From: a virus
IMG/VR virus record: IMGVR_UViG_3300020200_002601
Location: 1-58,855 of that record
Length of the DNA stretch: 58,855 nucleotides
Reading direction: 5' to 3' (one strand)
The translations under genes and the position numbers were made by a program. The notes below the pieces were generated by a model. The model searched no databases. It worked only from the letters and a program-made list of their open reading frames with translations, and was not told where the DNA came from. Shown here piece by piece: positions 24,086 to 35,600 of this stretch (positions are counted from its first letter, which is position 1; every line of letters begins with the position of its first letter).

Positions 24086-26716
24086 TTAATCCTTTACCAA
24101 AACTCTATTAAGTTTATCATAATAAAAATCATACTGTTTCGTTTTTGTTTTTAGCATAACTGAGTCTATAGATCCAGAATATTGAATATTTGGAATATTT
24201 TTTCTTAATATGACCCTGAATCTCAATGAATCATTCGTATAATCATAATAAACAACAAAAGGATTTTCAACTACTTGATTAAATATTAATTCTTTTCCAT
24301 TTTGAATGAAAAAATATCCAGATGATTCTGAAAAGACTGGCATGTCTTTTGAGTTAGTATAGTTTGTTATATTTAATGCGTAGCTACCATCAGACATTAG
24401 CGCTTTCACCGGACTATATCCTTGATATTTTTCTGAAAATATAGTTCCAAAGTTTGGATTATACACTGCGTCTTTGGCGAATTCGTTTTTAATATAAGGA
24501 GTATTTTTCAAGATAACCCTTGACGTGTAGTCTGTACTTTCAAATTTTTCTCCAAGACCATTTGAATCAGAGTATGGGCTAGAGGATTGTTTTAATAAAT
24601 TCGACTTAATTAAATCTATGTTATCATAATTATATATCAAAAGATTCAATGCATATTGGCAAACGTACAGGCAATCGGGGTCAAATGATGTCAAAAATAT
24701 TTGATTATTTTTAACATAATAATCTTTTGACAACATAAGATATCCATTTTTATAAATTTTTAAAGTTTCTTTTACAAAAGAAAATCTAGTAGTTGCCGAT
24801 CCGTTTAGGTCAAAGAATAAAACTTCTGAATCTACATTGTTTTTTCCATGAGAAACTATCGGTGTCCAATCTTCTTCTTCATTTGGCACATCTTCGTTTG
24901 ATATCGAAACTTCATATGAAATTGGAGTTTTAAGATCATATTTATATAAGTCAAGATTTACTTTATTGTTTTGCTCTTCTATAAAGCACTTAACCGAAAG
25001 CGGATGACCGTTTAAGGGTATCTTTTTACTGACAAAGCAAGCCTTCAAATTTTCTATTCCGCTTGTTCTTGCAAAATCTATGGACTTTATGGAGAATTCG
25101 TATTCGTATAAATCATTTTTTTCAATACTCAAGAGGTCCTTCAATACATTATTGCTGGATCTTGATACGGTTTCTGGAGTCAATGATTGAAACCTAGTTG
25201 GATTTATTAGGTTTGAATTTTTTTCTGGTAATATTCCAGAATTTTTAAATGAGTAGATCGACCTTTTTTGCGAAGAAGACTCGATGTAGGTCATGTCTTC
25301 AAAATATTCGCCCTGATCTTTAAGGGCGTGTATAAAGAAATTTTGAAATACACTAGACAACATTGTGCTTCCTTTCAGGGTCAAGGAATCAAACGATATG
25401 TTTTCTTTTGTGTATTCTTTTCTATAAGATTTATTTAAAAAATTATTTTTTACATAAGGATATTTGAAAGAATAATAACTTTCATTAAAGTAATCATTTT
25501 TAAAAAATTCTTTTATTGAATTATTTTTTAAGAATAAATTGTAAACTAAGTCTTGAAGAACGTCAGGGTTTCCTTTTTTAGAATTCTTAATTTCTTTTGC
25601 TATTTGTGTTAGCATTTTTCCAGTTAATTCTGTCAGAGGAATTGTTTTTTCATTTTTTGAATATACTGGTTGATTAAATATCAATATTGCTTTATTCACA
25701 AGCTTTTGGTCGAAGTTAATATCCGTTATTGAATCCAACATTCTTGGGGCCGAAAGAACAGCGCTTACTAAGTTATTTTCTGGTGACGGCAAAACACTTG
25801 AATCATTTGTCGAAGAGGAGGAGTAGATTGAATACTCTTTGTCTTTTTCCGAGAACAATACAATCTGCAATAGTTGAAGACCGTTTCCGTGTCCTGGCAC
25901 TATTCTAATAAAGTCCATTAGATTTGGAATGGCGAATGAGATTTCTACGGCTGTTTTTGCGCCAGATATATACGATTGATTATATCCTATATATCTGCTT
26001 ACATCAGGAATGTCTGTGGTTAAAATAACGGGAGACTTAACTGTTACGGCCCACGAATCTGATTTGTTTTCGTTTAACGCATTATAGAATCCAGTGTCTG
26101 TAGTTACATAATTTGAGTAATTATTTTGTATACTTATATCGGATACACCAAGGGGATCAAATGCCGAGACACTATATGATCCTATTTTAAAGACACCTGT
26201 TTTTTTGTCAATATATGCATTTCCGTTTTCGTCAAACGGTGATGAATCTCTGTCCGGAAGATCAAAACTGTATCCGTCAAACCTATAGTCATTTGTATTT
26301 GTATTGAATTTTTCTATGTAATTAACATTATATAAGTCTTCTTTGCCAGAAATAAATTCATAATTTTTTATATAAACAGACATTTCATCCAGATCTTTTT
26401 CGACTTTTTCTATTTCAGAAAAAAGAACATCTGCCATCGAGTTGAGCATTGCGCTGATCATATTTGCCGTAGAATAATAAGACTTCATTCTTAAGTCCGC
26501 GTCCCTAAACATATCTATAAAAAATTCTCTATTCAAAACTGAAAACTGTTCAAATACCGAAGGAGAATAACTTGTTTCCAATCTTATAGAAGAAAGCTTT
26601 GCCACCAGATTACCAAAATCAAATTTATCTAATTTCATTTCTTTGATAAGGGCACTAACAGTTATCTGAGAACTAAAAGAAAAGCTATTTATAATTTCGG
26701 GAAGTTCTTTAAGCAT
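24086..26716 (-). CDS. Large tail/adhesin protein, 876 aa, paralogous to its neighbours
   Basis: Helical N-terminus (STANMISAMLNSMADVLFSEIEKVEKDL) followed by GFYNALNENKSDSWAV and VEISFAIPNLMDFIRIVPGHGNGLQLLQI, again the discoidin-like pattern, then long beta-rich regions with repeated Asn/Ser/Tyr. Its ATG shares its first base with the stop of the 1,965-aa gene. Exact role unknown; fibre or baseplate-periphery protein is the best guess. Confidence 0.6.
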   Translation of the reverse strand: MLKELPEIINSFSFSSQITVSALIKEMKLDKFDFGNLVAKLSSIRLETSYSPSVFEQFSVLNREFFIDMFRDADLRMKSYYSTANMISAMLNSMADVLFSEIEKVEKDLDEMSVYIKNYEFISGKEDLYNVNYIEKFNTNTNDYRFDGYSFDLPDRDSSPFDENGNAYIDKKTGVFKIGSYSVSAFDPLGVSDISIQNNYSNYVTTDTGFYNALNENKSDSWAVTVKSPVILTTDIPDVSRYIGYNQSYISGAKTAVEISFAIPNLMDFIRIVPGHGNGLQLLQIVLFSEKDKEYSIYSSSSTNDSSVLPSPENNLVSAVLSAPRMLDSITDINFDQKLVNKAILIFNQPVYSKNEKTIPLTELTGKMLTQIAKEIKNSKKGNPDVLQDLVYNLFLKNNSIKEFFKNDYFNESYYSFKYPYVKNNFLNKSYRKEYTKENISFDSLTLKGSTMLSSVFQNFFIHALKDQGEYFEDMTYIESSSQKRSIYSFKNSGILPEKNSNLINPTRFQSLTPETVSRSSNNVLKDLLSIEKNDLYEYEFSIKSIDFARTSGIENLKACFVSKKIPLNGHPLSVKCFIEEQNNKVNLDLYKYDLKTPISYEVSISNEDVPNEEEDWTPIVSHGKNNVDSEVLFFDLNGSATTRFSFVKETLKIYKNGYLMLSKDYYVKNNQIFLTSFDPDCLYVCQYALNLLIYNYDNIDLIKSNLLKQSSSPYSDSNGLGEKFESTDYTSRVILKNTPYIKNEFAKDAVYNPNFGTIFSEKYQGYSPVKALMSDGSYALNITNYTNSKDMPVFSESSGYFFIQNGKELIFNQVVENPFVVYYDYTNDSLRFRVILRKNIPNIQYSGSIDSVMLKTKTKQYDFYYDKLNRVLVKD

Positions 26717-29700
26717 TATATCTCCCAGGGCTCGCCTTCTAGATTTTGAATTTCAAAAGAAACACCTGCGGTAAGGTTGGATCGAATTATTTCATAGATT
26801 TCTAATACGGAATTGAAGTTATTCTTTACCTCTTCGGGAATTTTTATGATTACAAATCCACCTCTAGGATAAGAGGTTCCGTGAACCGGATACATATCCC
26901 AATTATGTATGGCGTCTTTATGAACTTCTTGTATTTCTAGTAATTCAATATTTGATTTTAATCCACCGCCCCTTAGTCTTGTGTCTGACAGATTTGTCTT
27001 TTTTCTTTTTGGGTTATTTATAAAATAAACTATACCAATCAACAGCGCAAATGGATTGTATTTAATTGATGAAGAATCAAAAATTTTAGAATCATATGTA
27101 TAATTTATAACCGACTCATTTTGATATTCCGTGACCGGCACCAACGTAAATCCACCGCTTAAAGAAGATTGTTTATCTATTTTTAATGGCATCGTATAAA
27201 CATAAAGGCCCTTATTCAGTTCTATTTCTTGAGAGTTAAGAAATGGATTTAATGGAATTGGATTACCGTTTATATTATACAAAATTAAATCAGAACTTTT
27301 TCTTACATAGTTTACTTTTATCAAAGATTCATTAGATGGAACCAAACGTTCAGTAAACTCAATCATTCCCGTATTTGCATTGTAGTCTCTAATCTTGGAA
27401 AAGGGAACTTCTACCCATTCGTTATTTTTTGAAGCTCTTGTATAGATATTGAGTTGGGGTTTAAATATTTTTATCTGAGAAGGTGGATAATTTGAAGGTT
27501 CTGGCCAAACTAAGAATGGAGCTTGACGTATTTGTATTTGCTTATCTGATATTATTATCGGCTTTTCATTTTTTATATCATAGAAACCTTTTCCAAAAAT
27601 ATCTGACCAATTAGCCGCTATTCCAGACGAAGTATCATAGGTTGCAAATAAAGTATTATTTAAATAATTTGATTTCCAGTCATCAAATATCATATTGCCC
27701 TTAAGTTGTATTGATTTTCCAAAAGATCCAGGAGTTATTGGTAGGGGCCAAGCTTCTTTTTTGTCAATATAAGATTGAAGATCTCCTATTTGTATGGCGC
27801 TACTAGCCTGAAAGGCGACAGAATAAACGGGGCAAATTCTTTTTATTGGTACATCAGCTGGGATAAACGTAGTGCTAACCTTGGGTCCAATATAGTCTAT
27901 AGAATTTTGAGAATTTCCATCAGCGTCTATTGCCGATATCGCTATGTATACATTATTAATACCCCTAGACAATACGTCTACAAATGCTATTTTATTTCCT
28001 AAAAATTCTTTTTCTTTTAAGTCATAAAATCCAAAAATCATACCCTCGTTAGTTTCCAGTTTGTTTTTAACAAAGATAAAACCCATTCTCGAATCTATTT
28101 CTTCGTCAGCCAAAGAAGAGGTTATTTTAGAAGTTACTTCAGAACCTTTTGGAAGGCCAACTGGTTTACCTGAGCTATCACACAACAACAGTGTCCCATC
28201 AAGAACTGTAACAGATTCTTTTTTAGGGATTATCTTTTTTGAAAGATCCATCAATACATAATTGGTTACTTCTTTTTCTTCAGTTGTGGTAACTTTTGAG
28301 CCCGAATAAAAAGCCGCTGAAGTTGTAAGAAAGAAAAATCCGTAATTAGCAACGTCTTGATTTGGTTGTCCGAGAATAATTAATTGATATTGCTGATAAA
28401 GGAGAGGCAAAATTGACACCGTTTTCAGTTACGACATTAGATAGAGTAACTGAAGAGTTGTCCTTTACTCCAACAAAAGTGGGCTTACTGAAATCAAACA
28501 CGACTCCACTTGAAGTTCTATGATTGCTTGTAGACAAAGAAAAATTTGATCCCAAAGTATCTAAATAATTTTTTCCCAGATAACTATAGGAGATATTTTG
28601 AAATGTTAAATCCTTAGTCTTTATTGAGTTTGTATCATAATTAAATGTTTCAAGCTTGTTAGGATTGATGGATTTAAATTCTCCCTCGTCTATTGCGTTA
28701 ACCACGGCGTCGACTGTATATGTAAATGTTTTTGCACTATTGGTTATTCTTCTGTCAATCGTGTTAACGGGACTGCCGTCAGGGTTTTTTTCATCAGCGC
28801 TAACAGTTTGTTGCGACCAACTTGATCCACTCCATTGCCAATATTTTTCATCATTTATAGTAAATATTAGTTTACCATTTTGATTTGATTTTAGGTTTTG
28901 ACCGTCATAATATAGGCTTGAATCTCCCTCGATATACCATTTTGCGACGTCTTCTATCTCCGGTTTGATCAAAGAGGGAATCGCAGTATACGTGACTGAT
29001 CCGTTCAGATTCTATTGGGTAAGTTCGATTATTACCGGTTTGCACTTGCTCTGAAGGTGGTTGAGTTGTAGAAGTGGTATCTCCGGCTTTAACATTGCAC
29101 GTTATAGATCTTAAGGAATATCCTTCTGCGTTTCCAATCCCAACTTGACCGTTTGTTTTTATGTGTATATAAAAATGCTTTGCCCCTCTTGCCATGGTGT
29201 TGTTGACGGTCAACGTGACTTTGCCATTAGCGTCTGGGCTCTGATTCAATGTGAATTTTGGGAGATAACTTGCTTCAACCTGCTGTATTGCTCCAAGAAT
29301 AATAAGGTTTCCACTAGCATCCCTATATCCGCTAGAATGATTTTGAGAAGAATAGCCGTAAGAGGCAACCGTTACATTTTTCCAACTACCAAAATTAACC
29401 TCTATATTTTCAACAGTTTCCCAACCATCTGGAACAGAGAAAAATATATAGTCTTGCAGTTCTGATATTCTTGCTCCAGTAACGCCGGAGTAATTTATTT
29501 TTTTGTATTCAATTCCGCCATTTACGGCGCTATACGAATTAATGATATTATTTATTCTGCCTATTTGTTTTGTTGCGGCATCCGCGAAACGAGACCAGTT
29601 TCCACTACGGCGTAACAAAACACTTTGCATTCCGAAATAATTATTATGTATGGCGTGAGCGAGCAGTGCTTTTGTTTCGCTGTCAACCGTTCCATCGGTA

Positions 29701-32615
29701 GAATATACAACCCTGTGCGCTTTCATAGCCTCTTGAAAAGCTTTTACAGCTTTTTGAGTGTTGACTCCGTAGAAGCCAGTAATATCAGCCTCCCAAATTT
29801 CTGAAGGAGAATAAAAACCGCCAGCGAACAAGGCCTCCTGAATATACTCTACGTAATCCCCTCTTGCCCCAAGCGCATAGGCATCTGGCCCGTTTCCGTT
29901 TTCTATATCATAAGTGTAGTCAAATGCCCTCCACTGATAACTATCGCTTTTAGACACCGTACCTTGAGGAGAATACATTTCTGAAATAGATTTTATATTT
30001 ACGGCGGGAACCGAATTTCTCGAACCGGGCGTTACTACTGGTGTTGGCGGTGGAGTTCTAGTGGTATATATTGGTGTGTTTCGCACACTTTTTATTACGA
30101 AATTTTTTACAATTGTTCCAGTCTTTTTTTCTTGAGAAAATTCGCCCTTACCCTGATAATATATTTGTATGTTCGCGGAGAAATCTCCGGAAAAACCGAG
30201 AGGTTTGTCTGAAGCCGTTTGATAAGAGTAGGCAGTAACAAATTTAAACGGGTAAGACTGGAAGTAGTTTACGGGGTTTATTTGATTCAATAAACTTCTT
30301 GTACCAGAACTTTTTATGTGTGGAATTTCTTTCACAACATACGGGCCAAATCCGTCTGGAATATTTATCTTTGGAGAAATAGTATTGCTATAGGCATAGG
30401 CCTTTTGGTCCCCAGAGTTTAACTTAAAAAGAGTGTACGAAGTAGGTATATTGTATTGCGCCAGTGCATCGGAAGCTAAAATTTTTGTCGAATTTTGAAT
30501 TTGTATGTCTGGATTTGTTGTCTCTATGAAAAATTCAACTTTAGAAAAATCTATGAATGATATTTTATCTCTTTGATAAGATGGCAGGCTGTGATATATA
30601 GACTCCAGGTAGTAATCTTTTATAGAATTATATCCTTTTGTTAAATCTCTTGCGCATATTGTTGAGGAATTATCAATTACAATATTTGTAAAATATTCCT
30701 CTTTTTCGCTATCCAGAAGAGCTTCAGAATACATTGCCCAAGAAGAATTCCATTCTCCAACAAAATTGAAGAGAGATGATCTTGTATCCAAAGACCTTCC
30801 GGCATATGCCCTTGAATACATCGCAAAGGAGATACAGTTGTAAAAAAACTTAAATGGACCCTCAACGACGGAAGATACTACCTCTTCATCACTTTCGTCT
30901 ACGGCATATTGACCTGTGTTTGAGTTGACAACTGTAGATTTTCCACCCAATGAATACAAAGAATTACAATATTCTAAAAATGGGAACGAAGTGAATATGA
31001 TATTTCCCTGCGCCAGTGCATCGCCGTCAGAGGAAAACTCAAACAAACCGCCCACTGAACCAGCGGAACTAGACGAAATTCCTATATCTAAAAATGATTT
31101 TAAAGATGTCGCGGAATTCAAATATCTATATACATCCTTTTTTAATCCAAAAATACCATAGTTTTGACTTTCAAAAATAGAACTATTTATATTCCATCCA
31201 CCATTTTTATTTTCATCTAGTATCTTGGACTGCTCGTTGTAGCCATAGTAGGTAGGAACGGCCTGAATTGATATTGGGTTTATGTAGATATCGGAAAACA
31301 CGAATCTACTCTCAGAAGGAAAATTGGATCCATCTACTATAATTGTTCCATTCTGCAATTTAACGTAGTTAGATATCAAGGTTTTCGCTTTTTCCGAAAG
31401 AGATTTTGTTGGACAAAAAGTTACGACATCATAACCTTCAAGTGTATTTACGGAATTTAAATCGACCAACCAATAAGTCGCCTCGTTTTTTTCGTTTGTT
31501 TGAGATTTTGGATTTTCAAATACAAACTTAGAAAAATTAAAGGGTGAATTCTGCATTCTGTAGAAAACGTATGGCTCTATATTGTCGTAGGAAGTTGTGT
31601 CATTTGAGTCATAGAGAACGGCAGCTTTTACTGTTCTTAGCTTTATTCCTTCGGCTTCTTCTATATTCGCAAAGTAATCAACTAATTCCAAATTAACAGA
31701 TTGTTTTGATCTGGCTACGAGTCTCCAATTGAAAATCTCATAGGTTCTATTATCTGCAAGTGCTTTTTTGGGAACGAATACATTATATCCACTAGAGTTA
31801 ATATTCTTTGAAAAAACATCAGAATATTTTTTGTTATATTTTTTAACTGAGTAAACTTTTTTATTATAGCTATTATCAACTACGTAACTTTCTTCTGGAT
31901 TCAAATAGAAATATTCATGGGCGTTTATGGTCTCAGAGTATCTCAAATCCTGCTTAGTGATATTTCCGTCTAGATCGCACTCTACCTTGTCGTATATTAG
32001 TTTTAGATTCGTTGGTTTTGTTGCATCTAATCCAACTACTATCCTGTATGGTATATCGGCTTCGTCAGAATTTTCAACAGTACTAAAAGGCTCCAAAAGT
32101 ATTTTGTATTTTTTCTTTCCGGTTTCCAGATTGATGTACTCTTGATTTTGCGAATCAACGACCTTGATATTAAGGAACTTAATTCTATTTTCGCTCAAAT
32201 AATCACTTAGTCCAGAAAAACTTATTCCAGGCGGACCAGCAGTAAAAAACCTACTAACATAATAATAGTGAAAAAATTGAGTGGCATCTATTTGATACTC
32301 ATCAAGAATTTCTGTTTTGTATAACTGACCAATCAACGAATCACTTACAGTTAAATTGGCTGTTGGAAAAAAAGTATTCCCGTACACATCCTCCAATATT
32401 CCAAGCTCATTTGCAAAAAATGGCTCAATTCCGTCCGCTAAAGAAGAAGTATTTTCCGGAATAGCTTTCGATACGTCAACAACAGAAAGATTATTTTTTG
32501 GGCTTAAAGATTCATTAGAATAAAAAGCCAAGTTTGCTGCATCTGACGGGACGGTTGAGCCAACTTTTACTGCTGATTCTTTTTTGTTGACTGTTAAATT
32601 ATCAAATTTTTTCAT
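26716..32615 (-). CDS. Giant tail protein of about 1,965 aa, joined by two CGG +1 shifts; carries a peptidoglycan-binding domain
   Basis: Three overlapping open frames become one protein when the C is skipped at CGG 29003-29001 (after codon 1,204) and CGG 28372-28370 (210 codons later); 551 residues follow. Shifted joins read PIESE-GSVTYTA and SINYS-GQPNQDV. Neither downstream frame has a proper start (TTG and GTG only). Seen: mostly beta-rich sequence; a Pro-rich linker (YTTRTPPPTPVVTPGSR) near 860; a PG_binding_1-type domain (LGARGDYVEYIQEALFAGGF...GFYGVNTQKAVKAFQEAM) near 905-975. It lies between the 1,604-aa protein and the adhesin family, so a cell-wall-contacting tail fibre or baseplate protein is likely. 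No other in-frame CGG was found. Confidence 0.8.
28370..28372 (-). other. CGG +1 frameshift site (second in the 1,965-aa gene)
   Basis: Context TCT CGG A. The zero frame gives 7 more codons, then TAA at 28346. Shifted reading: SINYS-GQPNQDVANYG, continuing for 551 residues. Confidence 0.88.
29001..29003 (-). other. CGG +1 frameshift site (first in the 1,965-aa gene)
   Basis: Context GAA CGG A. The zero frame continues 31 Arg-rich codons (GDRRRRKMVYRGRF) to a stop at 28905, an out-of-frame-looking tail. Shifted reading: PIESE-GSVTYTAIPS, then IEDVAKWYIEGD. Confidence 0.9.
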
Positions 32616-35600
32616 TTAACTATCCTCATAATCTTCATACATGTTCCCATAAGAGGAAATAACATTTGGGGTTGAACCGAACAAACCCATTTGATATTGT
32701 TCATATCGAGAAATTGGGAACCATTTTGGCGGAGTCCAGTTTAGCTCTGGCGTTGCACTCGGTGATGCATCGTACTCATGGTTAACATATTCATATTTAA
32801 ATCTAGGCTCTTTAATTATTTCATCACCGGATAGCGGCACTGCCGTATAAAATCTGGGAAGCGGTACTAATTCATTTGAGTAATGAATATTATCATAATT
32901 CTCAAACCAATACACCACGTCACCGTATATAGTAACTGGTTCACTTGAAGGAGTTGAACTCATCTCGGTTTCTACGACAACAAACCATAATCCCGGATTT
33001 GTTCTGTCTTGAGAGTCAAATGGACCAATATTAAAGTTTCCGTATTTATCCGCTTTTACGTATCCCGAATACCCGTCTCTTCCTGGGACAGACTGGTTTT
33101 GGGCGTATTCTATTTCGTTGAGGGCGTCATAGGCTGTTCTTGCTTTTCTCCAATATATTATTGGCGTACTAGATGGAGGCGTATTATTGTTCCTTACATA
33201 CCCAGATATGTATACGCTATCAATTAAATTAGCCTTAATATTAAGGTTATCTACGGCTGCCCTTAATTTAAATTGACTAGTTTCATTTTTTGTTAAATTG
33301 ATTACGCATTGCTCTAAAAACCCTGAGCTTTGGCTGTTTTTATTTGCCCCAAAAGAAGGATAAGATACACCCTGAATATTTAAATTAAGACTAACACCTG
33401 AATTACCTCCAGTATATTTAACGGTTGTCTTAGCAAATCCATTGTTGTTAGTCGTTAGGTATTCTTCATCGGCTTGCATGTAAGTCCCGTATATTCTAAA
33501 CGTTTGATTTGGCTTTGGATTGCCTAAAACATCATAGGAAATTATGGAAACATATACAAAGTCATTTTCTGAATTGGAGATCTTATACGGAGAAACCCAT
33601 ACTGATGCGGAATCAAAATCATACTCAGAATCTGACACAAAAATATACCCCTCATCTATAGGATTATTTATTGTGTTAATAGATAATCCAGATGGCGTAC
33701 TAGATAAAAACTCAGAGGACTCATAAACAACATTGTAAATAGATGAATCTGAAGGAGTTGAAGAGAGATAAAGCTTTTTTTCGTTTCTTTCAACATAAAA
33801 CGCTTCATCCACATTATAGTCCACTATATATTCTCTCCCAGGCACTACCACACTTTGATGTGTTACCGAATCTAGTATCTGTAGTCTGTTGCCAATATGT
33901 GAGTAAAAGCTATCTCCACTCTGAATTGCCGAAGAAGAACTAATATAGTATATGCCAGTGTCTTCGGTATCTACAACATGGTTTCCATTAATGTCTACAA
34001 AAGTCCATATGTAAAATTCTGGATTTAAAAGAGAGGTTGTTAATATTTTTCCGGTAAAAGAATCTTGTATGCCAATATTTGAAACTATTGGATACGCTAA
34101 ATACAGTGCTAAATCTTTTGAGCCATTTATAATTTCTTGGTTGCGGAAAGTTACGTTACCAGGAGTCGAAGCGTCGTTGAAATAAGCTTCTTTATAATTA
34201 ATCGTGGAACCGTTAGAGTATGAATTTACCAATATAGGAGCTGCCTGTGTTGGAATATGTGAGAGGTCGATCTCAAATAACTGACCATTGTATATGTCTA
34301 CTATTGGTTTAGCGTATACGTAATATTCATTCTCTGATAGATACAACCAGCCGGTTTTTAGGCTTGGATCTTTGTTGTCAAAAATATTTAAAGAGTTATT
34401 ATCATACGTGCTTGCATTCTTTGCGTCGACCATAATGCTTGAGTATTTGTAATTCCCTATATGCGGGTCATACTCCTCGTAAATAAAGTCTATCATTTCA
34501 CTAGGTGAATAGCCGCTGGATTTTACCGCCGATTTAGATGTAGACAAAACTATATCTTCATTTAGGCTAATTGGGTTAATTTCAGAAATAATATATTCGT
34601 CTGCTTTTTCAAAAGGTATTCCAAAAGAATTTCTATTCACATCATATTTACCGACAAAAGAATCTACATGATTGGAATTGGGCGATCTGCCTGAATCTTC
34701 AAATTTTTCTGTTTGCTTGTAAGCGTTGCCAAACATATCAAGATATCCAAATATCATTGGAGTACTTTTTATTTCAACTCCCTCAATATTTGACCATATG
34801 GGCTTTTTAAAGGGATAGTATGGCGTTGCTGATAATCCAGTTGTAATCACAACAGATTTAGTAGGATCGGAATAGCTTATTGTGGCTGATTCAAAATAAT
34901 CGGTATCTGAAGGCAATCCGCTAGCATCGGGTGTATCGTATCTTTTAATCAATATATTTGGAGAAGAAGGAATAAAGTATTCTGGAGAATTTATATCATA
35001 TGGATTTTCAGATCTTCCACCGTGTTCAGGGTCTTTTATTTCTTGAGTTTGAAATGTTTTATATAATGGACTCGGCTGCGACTTTTCATTTTCTAGTATT
35101 AAATTTTGTGGAATTGCTCCAATAGGATAGACTAAAGATTCTTTTAAGTCGTCAATTAAAATTTTGTGGTTATCTATTGAGCTTATATCATTATCTTTAT
35201 TTATTTCAATTTCGTCACTTATTTGATCAGTGATTCCGTATACATTTTGTGTTCCGTAAACTGTTGAACCAATTTTAAAATTCGCATTTATATAATTTAT
35301 ATTTGGAGCTGACAACGAATGCTGCGTACCGAAGGATGGATTGACCTGATATCCAGATGAATGTTCATTAAAGGCGACTCTGTAATTTGCATTTGTTACG
35401 TTTTGATATTGTTGAGTTTGCTGATTCCATTTAGCTTGCGCGACAAGTCTTATGTTATCTACGTCTTTTATATTTATTGAATTGGTTACTGGTGTTACGG
35501 AGGTATTTGCGTAAGAATATCCATAAGTTTTTTCGACGAAATCTATAGATGGATTACTAAATCCGTCTGAATTGAACACTTTTATTAGATTATATTCTGG

